A stretch of DNA of 12,744 nucleotides from Caryophanales bacterium UBA7029 (GTDB taxonomy: Bacteria > Bacillota_I > Bacilli_A > RFN20 > CAG-826): contig DLBE01000009.1 in assembly GCA_002494205.1 (NCBI GenBank), positions 1 through 12,744 on the forward strand, written 5' to 3'. A model generated the notes under the pieces. That model was not told the DNA's origin. It made no database searches and saw nothing but the letters and a program-made list of their open reading frames with translations. This document shows, piece by piece, positions 1 to 6,756 of the stretch; positions within the stretch are counted from its first letter, which is position 1; each line of letters opens with the position of its first letter. Position numbers and translations under genes: made by a program.

Positions 1-7
1 TCATTTT

Positions 8-478
8 CTAATTGTTAGTTTTGTAAAGTTTAATAAAAATTTCTTCGTTCGACTCGAAATTAATTTCTAATATATCAAATACATCCTTTATTGCTTCTTC
101 AATTGGAAGTGCGTGCAATGAGTCATAACTTTCAATAAGCATTTTAGGAGCAATATTTTCATACAAAAATTTACTTGATAATTTATATAAGTATGAAGCA
201 CTTCTATAGAAGTAACCCAAAAAACGCATTATAGGATATTTTATAAGTTTTCCTCTTTTTATTTTTATATTTGACTTCACTACTTCAAAAATTTCAATCT
301 CAGTTAAACCGGCGCTTTCTAAATTTAAATCATCTAATTCACGAGCTAATGGTGAAACCATATATGATTTGATAAAGAAAAGAGACGGAATACCTTTTTC
401 AACACTCTTTTCAAAAATATTTGCCTGCATTGTTGATAATGAATGACCTAGCTTATCCATTTTTCTTAAAGAGTTCAT
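8..478 (-). CDS. Hypothetical partner protein of the XRE-DUF3990 gene (putative antitoxin or co-effector)
   Basis: A 156-residue protein, predicted soluble and mostly helical, with no signal peptide or strong membrane segment. I chose the ATG at 478 because an AAAGGA ribosome site lies 10 bases before it. An ATG at 508 and a TTG at 517 are also in frame but have no good ribosome site. With this start the gene overlaps the upstream XRE-DUF3990 gene by 26 bases, so the two are very probably co-translated. The N-terminal half carries a segment like FIKSYMVSPLARELDDLNL (35-53). The middle has an aromatic, basic helix RFLGYFYRSASYLYKL (85-100), and the C-terminal part contains LPIEEAI. From memory, these patterns recur in unannotated Bacillota proteins encoded beside DUF3990 genes, but I cannot name a family with certainty. 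A role as antitoxin, or as a substrate or adaptor of the ART-like protein, is inferred from position only. The stop is TAG. Confidence 0.75.
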   Translation of the reverse strand: MNSLRKMDKLGHSLSTMQANIFEKSVEKGIPSLFFIKSYMVSPLARELDDLNLESAGLTEIEIFEVVKSNIKIKRGKLIKYPIMRFLGYFYRSASYLYKLSSKFLYENIAPKMLIESYDSLHALPIEEAIKDVFDILEINFESNEEIFIKLYKTNN

Positions 479-1319
479 CAAAATATTTTCCTTTTCGTCT
501 ATATTCATTAATAACAATTTCAGTCTTGCTTCTTCCTTCTGATGCTAATTCATACTTCTTATTAAGATATTTCTTCTTTTCTTCTTCACATAGATATAAT
601 CTATCAATGAACTTTAAAGCTCTACACGCTCTTTTGCTTTTAAATACATATTGAAGTCCAAGATTATTCGCACTTAAGGCATGCAAACATTGTTCATCAC
701 TTATCTCACCATGGGAAAAGGAATTTATTGTTTCATACATATTGTTGTTTGCTATGGGAGCAATAATAAGATCACAAGTCTCAACTTCCTTAATTAAATC
801 TAATATTTCTTTACTAGGTAAATAATTAGAAAAGGCTCCACGATAATAAAGAATTAAATACATCCATTCTCTTGAAACATCAAAGTGAAGTATTTTATAA
901 TCCTTTTTATTTAAAAAATAAAAACAATAACAAGTTCCGTTACTTCTTTCAGCAATCCAACTAGCAGCAGAATCATAAGTTTCACTTAAATAAAAACCAG
1001 CACCAAAATCTTTTGTACCATTTAAATGGTTATGGTCTATTTCACCTTCGATTGTGTTTTTTGCACCATGAACTAAAAAAGTATTATTTCCTTTTTGATC
1101 AAGATAAAGCATCTCTTTAGCTTTATTTACTTTTAAATTGTTCTCATAGGCAAAAGAATATATTTTCTCAAGCGCACTTTTATGAGGTTCAATTTCCCCT
1201 TTTTCATAACGAATTATATTTGATCTGGAAAGACCTATTTTATCCGCAAACGCTGATTGAGTTAAATCAAATACTCCTCTAATTGTTTTAATATCTTTTA
1301 TTAAATTGTAAGATTTCAT
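453..1319 (-). CDS. XRE-family helix-turn-helix protein fused to a DUF3990 (ADP-ribosyltransferase-like) domain
   Basis: A 288-residue two-domain protein. Residues about 8-60 form an XRE/Cro-type HTH (LTQSAFADKIGLSRSNIIRY, then EKGEIEPHKSALEKI). Residues about 80-240 match the DUF3990 pattern: FLVHGA, then KDFGAGFYLS (103-112), DLIIAPIANN, and LQYVFKSKRACRALKF. DUF3990 is, to my recollection, related to ADP-ribosyltransferases. Candidate triad residues are H84, Y110 and Q223, which is inference. The C-terminal 50 residues are charged and helical. I chose the ATG at 1319 over the in-frame ATG at 1385 because the latter sits in the rbfA terminator hairpin, and a good promoter ends just before 1319. 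There is then essentially no 5' leader. The gene likely controls its own promoter through the overlapping palindrome and overlaps its partner gene by 26 bases. It occupies the spot after rbfA where many Bacilli have truB-ribF, which suggests an acquired module. Toxin or self-regulated modifying enzyme is the best guess; activity is unproven. Confidence 0.85.
   Translation of the reverse strand: MKSYNLIKDIKTIRGVFDLTQSAFADKIGLSRSNIIRYEKGEIEPHKSALEKIYSFAYENNLKVNKAKEMLYLDQKGNNTFLVHGAKNTIEGEIDHNHLNGTKDFGAGFYLSETYDSAASWIAERSNGTCYCFYFLNKKDYKILHFDVSREWMYLILYYRGAFSNYLPSKEILDLIKEVETCDLIIAPIANNNMYETINSFSHGEISDEQCLHALSANNLGLQYVFKSKRACRALKFIDRLYLCEEEKKKYLNKKYELASEGRSKTEIVINEYRRKGKYFDELFKKNG
489..494 (-). 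promoter_or_regulatory. Ribosome binding site deciding the start at 478
   Basis: AAAGGA lies 10 bases upstream of the ATG at 478, inside the 3' end of the preceding coding sequence. The other in-frame starts at 508 and 517 lack such a site. Confidence 0.5.
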
Positions 1320-1325
1320 ATTTTG

Positions 1326-1355
1326 ATTGTAGCAAATGCGACAATTAAAATTCAA
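1326..1355 (-). promoter_or_regulatory. Promoter of the XRE-DUF3990 gene
   Basis: A TTGAAT -35 box (1350-1355) and a TACAAT -10 box (1326-1331), preceded by TG in extended -10 form, are separated by 18 bases. The -10 box lies only six bases before the ATG at 1319, so transcription should begin at or next to the start codon (leaderless mRNA). Confidence 0.65.
1328..1343. promoter_or_regulatory. Candidate operator palindrome overlapping the -10 box
   Basis: On the minus strand the sequence TGTCGCATTTGCTACA is an imperfect palindrome: TGTCGCA and TGTAGCA arms (6 of 7 bases matching) around a two-base centre. It overlaps the -10 element of the XRE-DUF3990 promoter. Repressors with XRE domains commonly bind such sites, so autoregulation by the encoded HTH is the natural inference. 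Confidence 0.5.
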
Positions 1356-1361
1356 GTGTTT

Positions 1362-1393
1362 ATTGTAAAAGAAAAAAGGATGCATAGCATCCT
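1362..1393 (-). terminator. Intrinsic terminator of the rimP-nusA-infB-rbfA operon
   Basis: Minus-strand AGGATGC-TAT-GCATCCT (1377-1393) forms a perfect 7-bp stem with a three-base loop, extendable by A-U and G-U pairs. It is followed by TTTTTCTTTT. It lies a few bases after the rbfA stop codon and separates the operon from the XRE-DUF3990 module. Confidence 0.85.
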
Positions 1394-1398
1394 CTTCA

Positions 1399-1755
1399 CT
1401 ATTTTATCATTTTCTCGATTTGTTCAGACTCTTTTTTAAGTATCTCGTCTAAGCGATTTACTTTTTCATAAGTCTCATCGAGATAGAAGGTAATCTCAGG
1501 AGTTTTCCTTATATCAATCTTTTTAGCGAGTGAACTTCTCACATAACCTCTACACTTATTAAGTTCTTCAAGATTTTGTTTTGGATACTTCGATCCAAGG
1601 AATGTCACATAAACTCTAGCGTAAGAGAAATCAGCGCTAACCCAGACTTCACTCACTGTGCAAAATCCTATTTTAGGATTTCTAAGTTCAAATTGAATGA
1701 TTTCAGAAATATTTTTACCAATGATTGATTGAATTCTTTGAGTGCGATCTGCCAT
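1399..1755 (-). CDS. rbfA: 30S ribosome-binding factor RbfA
   Basis: A 118-residue protein of normal RbfA length. The family binds the 30S subunit near the 5' helix of 16S rRNA and assists late maturation, also in the cold. Visible family features are the N-terminal RIQSIIGKNISEII helix, the strand segment IGFCTVSEVWVSADFSYARVYVTFLG (residues 29-54), and RSSLAKKIDIRKTPEITFYLDE (residues 73-94), the KH-like core. Its ATG overlaps the infB stop by one base (TAATG), so translation is coupled to IF2 synthesis. It is the last gene of the operon; a terminator follows directly. Nothing unusual is seen in the protein. Confidence 0.96.
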   Translation of the reverse strand: MADRTQRIQSIIGKNISEIIQFELRNPKIGFCTVSEVWVSADFSYARVYVTFLGSKYPKQNLEELNKCRGYVRSSLAKKIDIRKTPEITFYLDETYEKVNRLDEILKKESEQIEKMIK

Positions 1756-3587
1756 TACTCTTTTTCAACCATTTCGTATGCTTCAATTACGTCTTGTTCC
1801 TTCAAATCGTTGAAGTTTTCAATTGTAATACCGCATTCGAATCCTTCTTTAACTTCTTTAGCGTCATCTTTAAATCTCTTAAGAGATCCAAGTTTACCTT
1901 CATAAACGATAACACCATTTCTTAAGACTCTAACTAAGCAACCTGCTTTGATACTTCCTGAAGTAACATAGCTACCAGCGACTGTACCAATCTTAGAAAT
2001 TTTAATAAGAGTTCTAACTTCAGCTTGACCCAAGATTTGTTCAACCTTTTCTTTCTTATACATACCTTTCATCGCTGCTTCCATTTCTTCAATTAAAGCA
2101 TAGATGATACGATGTAATCTAATTTCAACACCTGATTCTTCAGCTTTAGCTGAAACCATTGCTGTAGGTCTAACATTAAAACCATAAATAATTGCGTTTG
2201 AAGCAGATGCTAACATAACATCATTATTTGTAATTGCACCCGCCGATGAGTGAATAACATTAATATGAACTTGATCATTTGAGAGTTTTGCAAGAGATGC
2301 TTTAACTGCTTCAGCAGAACCTGTTGTGTCAGCCTTTAAGACGATATTAACTTCTTGAACTTCACCTTGATGTTCGGTGATTCGAGAGTAAATCTTCTCT
2401 AAAGAAGCTGCTGCTTGAGCACTTTGATCTTCAGCTTTCTTTGCTAAAGCACGCTTCATAGCAATATCTTTAGCTTGTTTTTCAGTTGGGAACGCCATGA
2501 ATTTATCGCCAGCGTTAGGAACTTCACTTAAACCAATAACAGAAACTGGAGTAGAAGGTTTAGCTTCTTTCACAATTTTCTTGTATTCATTTGTCATTCT
2601 ACGGATCTTGCCATAGGCAGTTCCGACAACAACATAGTCTTGGAATGTTAATGTACCATTTTCAACTAAAAGCGTTGCTTTTGGGCCTTCACCTTTATCT
2701 AGATTTGCTTCAATAACTGTACCGATAGCATATCTATTTGGATTAGCTTTAAGTTCTTGCATTTCAGCGACAAGAAGAATAGATTCTAGTAACTCTTTAA
2801 TACCAGTATTCTTCTTTGCGGAAATCTCACAAACTATGTTTGTTCCGCCATATTCTTCCGCAATAATGTCATAAGACATTAATTCAGTTTTAACACGTTC
2901 TGGATTTGCCCCTTCTTTGTCCATCTTGTTAATTGCAACAATGATAGGAACTCCCGCTGCTTTAGCGTGGTCAATAGCTTCAATTGTTTGAGGCATAACA
3001 CCATCATCTGCAGCGACAACAAGGACAACAATATCAGTAACTGCTGCACCTCTTTGTCTCATTGCAGTAAAAGCTTCGTGACCTGGAGTATCTAAGAATG
3101 TAATCTTTTGACCATTAATTTCTTTTTGATAAGCACCAATTGCTTGAGAAATACCACCAACTTCACTTTCAGTTAAATGTGAAGATCTGATTGCGTCAAT
3201 TAAGGTAGTTTTACCATGGTCGACGTGGCCCATGATTGTAACAATCGGGGCTCTTGGAAGTAAATCTTCAGGTTTATCAACAATTTCAACTTCTTCGAAA
3301 TTTTCTTCTGAAACAATCTTTTCTTTCTTAAAATCATATCCATATTGAAGACAAATTAAACCGATTGTTTCATCATCAAGCGTTTGGTTAATGGTAACCA
3401 TCATTTTCTTTTCTAAAAAAAGAAATTTAATAATATCATTAACTTGAATATTTAATTCTTTAGCAAGTTCTCCAACAGTCATGTTGCGAGTAAAAACGAA
3501 AACACCATTATTAACTTTGTTAGTAGTTTCTTTTTTAGCCTGAGCTGATGGAATATTTGCTTTACGATTATCTTGATATTTTGCCAT
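1755..3587 (-). CDS. infB: Translation initiation factor IF-2
   Basis: A 610-residue GTPase that brings initiator tRNA to the 30S subunit and promotes subunit joining. After a short basic leader, the IF2 N-domain (about 33-85, MTVGELAKELNIQVNDIIKF) is followed by the G domain: G1 GHVDHGKT (120-127), switch II DTPGHEAF (166-173), NKMD (220-223) and SAKKNTG (256-262). Domains II, III and the C-terminal fMet-tRNA-binding beta barrel follow in normal order, with segments such as VNIVLKADTTGSAEAV and VNPTAM-like NVRPTAMVSA. It is the short form, lacking the long charged N-terminal extension of E. coli and B. subtilis IF2, as is usual in Mollicutes-related bacteria. An AGGT ribosome site precedes the ATG by about eight bases. 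The gene starts 48 bases after nusA; ylxR and ylxQ, usual between the two, are absent. It overlaps rbfA by one base. Confidence 0.98.
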   Translation of the reverse strand: MAKYQDNRKANIPSAQAKKETTNKVNNGVFVFTRNMTVGELAKELNIQVNDIIKFLFLEKKMMVTINQTLDDETIGLICLQYGYDFKKEKIVSEENFEEVEIVDKPEDLLPRAPIVTIMGHVDHGKTTLIDAIRSSHLTESEVGGISQAIGAYQKEINGQKITFLDTPGHEAFTAMRQRGAAVTDIVVLVVAADDGVMPQTIEAIDHAKAAGVPIIVAINKMDKEGANPERVKTELMSYDIIAEEYGGTNIVCEISAKKNTGIKELLESILLVAEMQELKANPNRYAIGTVIEANLDKGEGPKATLLVENGTLTFQDYVVVGTAYGKIRRMTNEYKKIVKEAKPSTPVSVIGLSEVPNAGDKFMAFPTEKQAKDIAMKRALAKKAEDQSAQAAASLEKIYSRITEHQGEVQEVNIVLKADTTGSAEAVKASLAKLSNDQVHINVIHSSAGAITNNDVMLASASNAIIYGFNVRPTAMVSAKAEESGVEIRLHRIIYALIEEMEAAMKGMYKKEKVEQILGQAEVRTLIKISKIGTVAGSYVTSGSIKAGCLVRVLRNGVIVYEGKLGSLKRFKDDAKEVKEGFECGITIENFNDLKEQDVIEAYEMVEKE

Positions 3588-3635
3588 AACTTTTACCTCA
3601 CTTTCTTCGTTAAATTTGGAGAAAACAACTAAAAG

Positions 3636-5312
3636 TTATTTTTCATCATCATCGTAGTATTCGTCGAATTCATCGTAATCGATGTCTTCATCTGAATCTT
3701 CGTAATCATCCTCGTAATATTCGTCTTCTTTTGCAAGTTCTGCAAGTTCTTCATCGGTGTAAATTGCCATCTTAGGTTTAATTTCTTCTGGTTTAACCTC
3801 TTCATGAGCAACTTCTTCCTCTTCGATCTTGCGAGGACGTTTTGTAGTTTTTTGAGTAGCTTTAAAGTTTTCTTTCTTCTTTTCGCTATCTAATGCAGCT
3901 TCAAGAGATTCGATTGAAGTTGTTGTGCGGACAACAGTAGTCTTAGCAACTGGTTGCTCTTCTGGAACTTCAATTGGTTTTTCTTCAACTTTTGGTTCTT
4001 CAACAACCGGTTTAACTTCTTCTTTAACCTCTTCAACAGGTTTAACTTCTTCATCTTGAATAACTTGTGGTTTAGCTTTTTCTACACCATTTTCAATTTT
4101 ACTTGAAGCAGAACGTTCTGACTTAATTTGAGCAAGATAACGTTCATATTTTTCTTTTTGAACACGAAGTTTTTCTTCTTCTTGAACTTGTTCAACACTC
4201 TTGAGCTCGACTTCAACCTCATCTGCCATTGATTCTTCTTTAATATCAATATGAGTTTCAGTTAATTTAGATGCGACACGAACGTTTGCACCTTTTTTAC
4301 CAATTGCAAGTGAGAGTTGTCCATCTGGAACAATTGCAACTGCACATTTTTTACCATTTTCATCGGTGTAAACACCAATTTTAAGAATTTGTGCTGGTCT
4401 AAGAGCATCAATAATGAAAAGTGCATCATTTGGAGAATATTGAATGATATCAATCTTTTCTTTTTCTCTAGAATTACCAAGTTGGCTAACAATTTTTTGA
4501 ATTACTGAGCCATTTGCACCGATACAGCAAGATACTGGATCAACATTAATGTCATTTGAATAAACTGCTAATTTAGAACGAATCCCGGCTTCACGAGCAA
4601 GGTTTTTAATAATAACAGTACCATCATAAATTTCACGGACTTCTTCTTCGAAGAGTCTACGTAAAAAGCCTGGATCTGCTCTTGAAACTCTAACCATTGG
4701 TGATTTACCAGATTCAGCACCAGTAACGTTGCTAACATATAATCTAACTGGAGAACCAGATTCTAACATTTCATCTCCGATTAAATCGCGACGTGTTAAA
4801 TAAAGGGATGAACGACCAACATTAACAACTGCTCCTCTATCATCACATTTTTCGACAACACCAGTAATCATTTCACCAATTTTGTCTTTATAAATTTCGT
4901 AGAGGGAAACTTTTTCAGCTTCAGCGAGTTTCTGTCTTAAGACAGATTTAACAGTTAATGCGGTAAGTCTAGCCATTTCATCTGGTGAAGTTTCTACTAT
5001 ATATTCATCTCCAACAGCGTATTTTTTGCCTTTCTTTCCTTTGTTTGCGTCTTCTAAAGCGATCTCTAAAAGATCATCTTCAACGTGGTCTTGATCTTCG
5101 ACTACTTTACGAACATATTCCATCTTAATTTCAGCTGGTTGTTCAGTAATTGAAACTCTAACATCAATGCCTTCAACAATGTAGCCATCACAAATTTGCT
5201 TTTCTAAAGCTTTCTTAAGTGATTCCTTAAGGGCGGTGATAATTGCTTCTTTGCTAATTCCTTTAGCTTCAGCAATTTCTTCAAGAGCTTCTAAGAATTT
5301 TGTTGCATCCAT
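3636..5312 (-). CDS. nusA: Transcription termination/antitermination factor NusA with a long acidic C-terminal tail
   Basis: A 558-residue NusA. The family binds RNA polymerase near the RNA exit channel and affects pausing, termination and coupling to the ribosome. The N-terminal domain (about 1-140) is followed by S1 (about 143-210, MITGVVEKCDDRGAVVNVG), the RLFEEEVREIYDGTV linker, KH1 (about 235-295, VDPVSCCIGANGSVIQKIV) and KH2 (about 300-360, AIGKKGANVRVASKL). KH1 has SCCIG where most homologues have GACVG. Residues about 360-558 form an extension absent from the 371-residue B. subtilis protein: a helical Glu/Lys stretch, a Pro/Glu/Val/Lys low-complexity stretch (about 420-457), a basic patch KTTKRPRK (488-495), and a very acidic Tyr-rich end (about 528-557). 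Such tails occur in Mollicutes NusA. An AAGGAG ribosome site precedes the ATG. The rimP stop lies 15 bases upstream, so the two are co-transcribed. Confidence 0.97.
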   Translation of the reverse strand: MDATKFLEALEEIAEAKGISKEAIITALKESLKKALEKQICDGYIVEGIDVRVSITEQPAEIKMEYVRKVVEDQDHVEDDLLEIALEDANKGKKGKKYAVGDEYIVETSPDEMARLTALTVKSVLRQKLAEAEKVSLYEIYKDKIGEMITGVVEKCDDRGAVVNVGRSSLYLTRRDLIGDEMLESGSPVRLYVSNVTGAESGKSPMVRVSRADPGFLRRLFEEEVREIYDGTVIIKNLAREAGIRSKLAVYSNDINVDPVSCCIGANGSVIQKIVSQLGNSREKEKIDIIQYSPNDALFIIDALRPAQILKIGVYTDENGKKCAVAIVPDGQLSLAIGKKGANVRVASKLTETHIDIKEESMADEVEVELKSVEQVQEEEKLRVQKEKYERYLAQIKSERSASSKIENGVEKAKPQVIQDEEVKPVEEVKEEVKPVVEEPKVEEKPIEVPEEQPVAKTTVVRTTTSIESLEAALDSEKKKENFKATQKTTKRPRKIEEEEVAHEEVKPEEIKPKMAIYTDEELAELAKEDEYYEDDYEDSDEDIDYDEFDEYYDDDEK

Positions 5313-5327
5313 ATTTTTCTATTCTCC

Positions 5328-5792
5328 TTAAAATTTGATTGCAAGACGTGCTTTATCAATTGTGCTTCTCACTATTTCACATTTGATAAGACGTGTTTTT
5401 TCTCTGTAAGAAATAACGACTTTGTCGTTATCAACACTTTCTAAAGTACCTTCAATAATATTTAAACCTTTATATGGGTGAGTAAGATGAACGTTAATAT
5501 ATTTCCCAACATATTTTTCTAGTTTAGCGACATCAATAGCTTTTTCTGCTCCAAATGTTGTGACATCAAGAACATAATTTGTCTGAATTAAGTCAGCGTC
5601 ATCTAGAAGTGGGGAAATAAGATCATTAACCTTAACAATTTCATCAAGGCCAATAACTTCATCATCCTTATCAACCATTACACGCAAATAGTTTGTGTTA
5701 GATTCGCGAACGAATTTTACATCAACATCTGTGTAACCTAAAGCCTTAATAGGCTTTTCAATAAGGTTTTTGACTGTACTTTCAAGTGTCAT
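5328..5792 (-). CDS. rimP: Ribosome maturation factor RimP
   Basis: A 154-residue protein of normal RimP length. The family acts early in assembly of the 30S subunit. The N-terminal alpha/beta domain (about 1-88) shows LIEKPIKALGYTDVDVKFV and LRVMVDKDD, then the family stretch NDLISPLLDDAD and YVLDVTTFGAEKAI (73-86). The Sm-like C-terminal domain (about 92-154) contains VGKYINVHL and NIIEGTLESVDNDKVVI. The usual SSPG of the central motif is replaced by TTFG. An AAGGAGA ribosome site lies seven bases before the ATG. It is the first gene of the rimP-nusA-infB-rbfA operon, the standard place for this gene in Bacillota. The leader in front of it carries alternative hairpins. Confidence 0.94.
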   Translation of the reverse strand: MTLESTVKNLIEKPIKALGYTDVDVKFVRESNTNYLRVMVDKDDEVIGLDEIVKVNDLISPLLDDADLIQTNYVLDVTTFGAEKAIDVAKLEKYVGKYINVHLTHPYKGLNIIEGTLESVDNDKVVISYREKTRLIKCEIVRSTIDKARLAIKF

Positions 5793-5813
5793 GCAAGTCT
5801 CCTTAATAAACTA

Positions 5814-5863
5814 AAGAGTGGCTACAGCCACTCTTAGAGATAAGAGTTACTCAGCGAACTGAG
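5814..5863 (-). promoter_or_regulatory. Structured rimP leader with mutually exclusive hairpins
   Basis: In transcript order the leader holds: a 5-bp hairpin CTCAG-TTCG-CTGAG (5863-5850); hairpin A, ACTCTTA-TCTC-TAAGAGT (5847-5830); and hairpin B, AAGAGTGGCT-GT-AGCCACTCTT (5835-5814). A and B share 5830-5835, so they cannot form together. B is the stronger stem and ends about 20 bases before the rimP start, followed by a T-rich but imperfect run. It may act as an attenuator or affect access to the rimP ribosome site. Function is inference. Confidence 0.5.
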
Positions 5864-5870
5864 CACAATT

Positions 5871-5899
5871 ATTTTGCCTTAATATAATTAAGTTTGCAA
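5871..5899 (-). promoter_or_regulatory. Possible promoter of the rimP operon
   Basis: TTGCAA (5894-5899) and CAAAAT (5871-5876) are spaced 17 bases apart upstream of the structured leader. The -10 box is a weak match, and the -35 lies against the end of the upstream gene. Confidence 0.35.
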
Positions 5900-6643
5900 C
5901 TATTTTTTGCGAAGAAGTTTATTTTTGATCTCTTCAGCTTTTTCTTTAGACTTTTCGTAATAACCTTTTATGACTTCTTTAATATTATCTTTATTTAAGT
6001 AGCGTGTAGTGAAAAATGGTTTCTTTTTCTTGTTTGGTGCAAGTTTATCTGAAACATATTCTTTAAGTTCATCAAATTTTACCGCTGCTGTATCGGTTGC
6101 TTTTTTAATCATAATGCCAAGATGAAGTGAGTAAGCAAAGTCAACCAAAATCATTCCAATAACAACGCCAGTAAAGAAGACATAAACTGGGTTTTCAGCG
6201 ATGAAAAGTAATGCTTTAATTAGAACTGGATTTAGTAAAAAATAATATGCCGCTCCAGCTCCAAACCAAAGCAGAGAAAATAATGGGCAAATTAATCCCT
6301 TAAAATTACCCCATCTATTAGAGTAATCCCACAACTTCATATGCAAACCTTTAATAAATATTAAACCAGCGATTAATTCGATTAAAGTTAGGCTAATTCC
6401 AATAACAAATAAAGTGATTAAGATTGAGGCCCAATTTGGGAGGCCAAAACTATCCCAATTAATGTTAGAAATTCCAAACAAAATTAAAGTCCCAAAACCA
6501 TAAAGAGGAATGTATGGACCGACCATAAAACCAGGGTTAACCCAACGCTTTTGAGAAACGAATCTTCTGAACAGTAATTCAATGATATAACCAGTCACTG
6601 AACCGATAACAAACAAGGTAGCAATAGCGACTAAAATTTTCAT
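5900..6643 (-). CDS. Putative ABC transporter permease of the CmpB-type family
   Basis: A 247-residue integral membrane protein. Five membrane segments are visible (about 4-25, 38-58, 72-97, 117-138 and 152-177), followed by a Lys-rich cytoplasmic tail of about 70 residues. The signature of the family (Pfam ABC_trans_CmpB, from memory) is clear: GYIIELLFRR near the first helix, KRWVNPGFMVGPYIPLYGFG (32-51), and WDYSNRWGNFKG before the fourth helix. The family is only named as a putative transporter part; no substrate is known and no ATPase gene lies nearby. Before the ATG there is no Shine-Dalgarno sequence, and a TAATAT box ends seven bases upstream, suggesting a leaderless message. It is transcribed divergently from the four-helix gene at 6791. 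Confidence 0.85.
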   Translation of the reverse strand: MKILVAIATLFVIGSVTGYIIELLFRRFVSQKRWVNPGFMVGPYIPLYGFGTLILFGISNINWDSFGLPNWASILITLFVIGISLTLIELIAGLIFIKGLHMKLWDYSNRWGNFKGLICPLFSLLWFGAGAAYYFLLNPVLIKALLFIAENPVYVFFTGVVIGMILVDFAYSLHLGIMIKKATDTAAVKFDELKEYVSDKLAPNKKKKPFFTTRYLNKDNIKEVIKGYYEKSKEKAEEIKNKLLRKK

Positions 6644-6650
6644 AACAACT

Positions 6651-6680
6651 ATATTATTGTCCTAAACAAAAATAATTCAA
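6651..6680 (-). promoter_or_regulatory. Promoter of the CmpB-type gene
   Basis: TTGAAT (6675-6680) and TAATAT (6651-6656) are 18 bases apart. The -10 box ends seven bases before the ATG, so transcription would start at about the start codon. The -35 box and spacing equal those of the XRE-DUF3990 promoter. Confidence 0.5.
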
Positions 6681-6685
6681 TAGAA

Positions 6686-6708
6686 ATCAAAATTTTAATG
6701 ATTTTGAT
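6686..6708. repeat. Inverted repeat between divergent promoters
   Basis: ATCAAAAT and ATTTTGAT form perfect 8-base arms around a 7-base centre (6694-6700). It lies between the -35 boxes of the two divergent membrane-protein genes, where a shared regulator could bind. It is AT-rich, so chance is possible. Confidence 0.4.
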
Positions 6709-6727
6709 AGTTTTGGGCCCTTTTTTA

Positions 6728-6756
6728 TTGCATTAATAGAGCAAATTATCTATAAT
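6728..6756 (+). promoter_or_regulatory. Promoter of the four-helix membrane protein gene
   Basis: TTGCAT (6728-6733) and a perfect TATAAT (6751-6756) are exactly 17 bases apart, 34 bases before the start codon. An AAAAGGAG ribosome site (6773-6780) follows. This is the best sigma-A-type promoter in the window. Confidence 0.8.

Noticed and set aside
421..654. Plus-strand open frame opposite the module genes
   Set aside because: The product is a random-looking Phe/Leu/Ser-rich chain opposite the overlap of two supported genes.
1320..1385. Longer XRE-DUF3990 protein starting at the ATG at 1385
   Set aside because: That ATG lies in the loop of the rbfA terminator, and the added 22 residues (Phe/Cys-rich) precede the HTH without family support. 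The promoter points to a transcript starting at about 1319.
3622..3642. Hairpin AAAATAACT-TTT-AGTTGTTTT across the nusA stop as a terminator
   Set aside because: The stem is nearly all A-T with one G-U pair and there is no separate T run after it. It would not stop RNA polymerase ahead of infB reliably.
3629..3811. Second open frame inside the nusA tail, rich in Met, Thr and Asn
   Set aside because: It is a frame-shifted reading of the repetitive GAA/GAT codons of the acidic tail, with no ribosome site.
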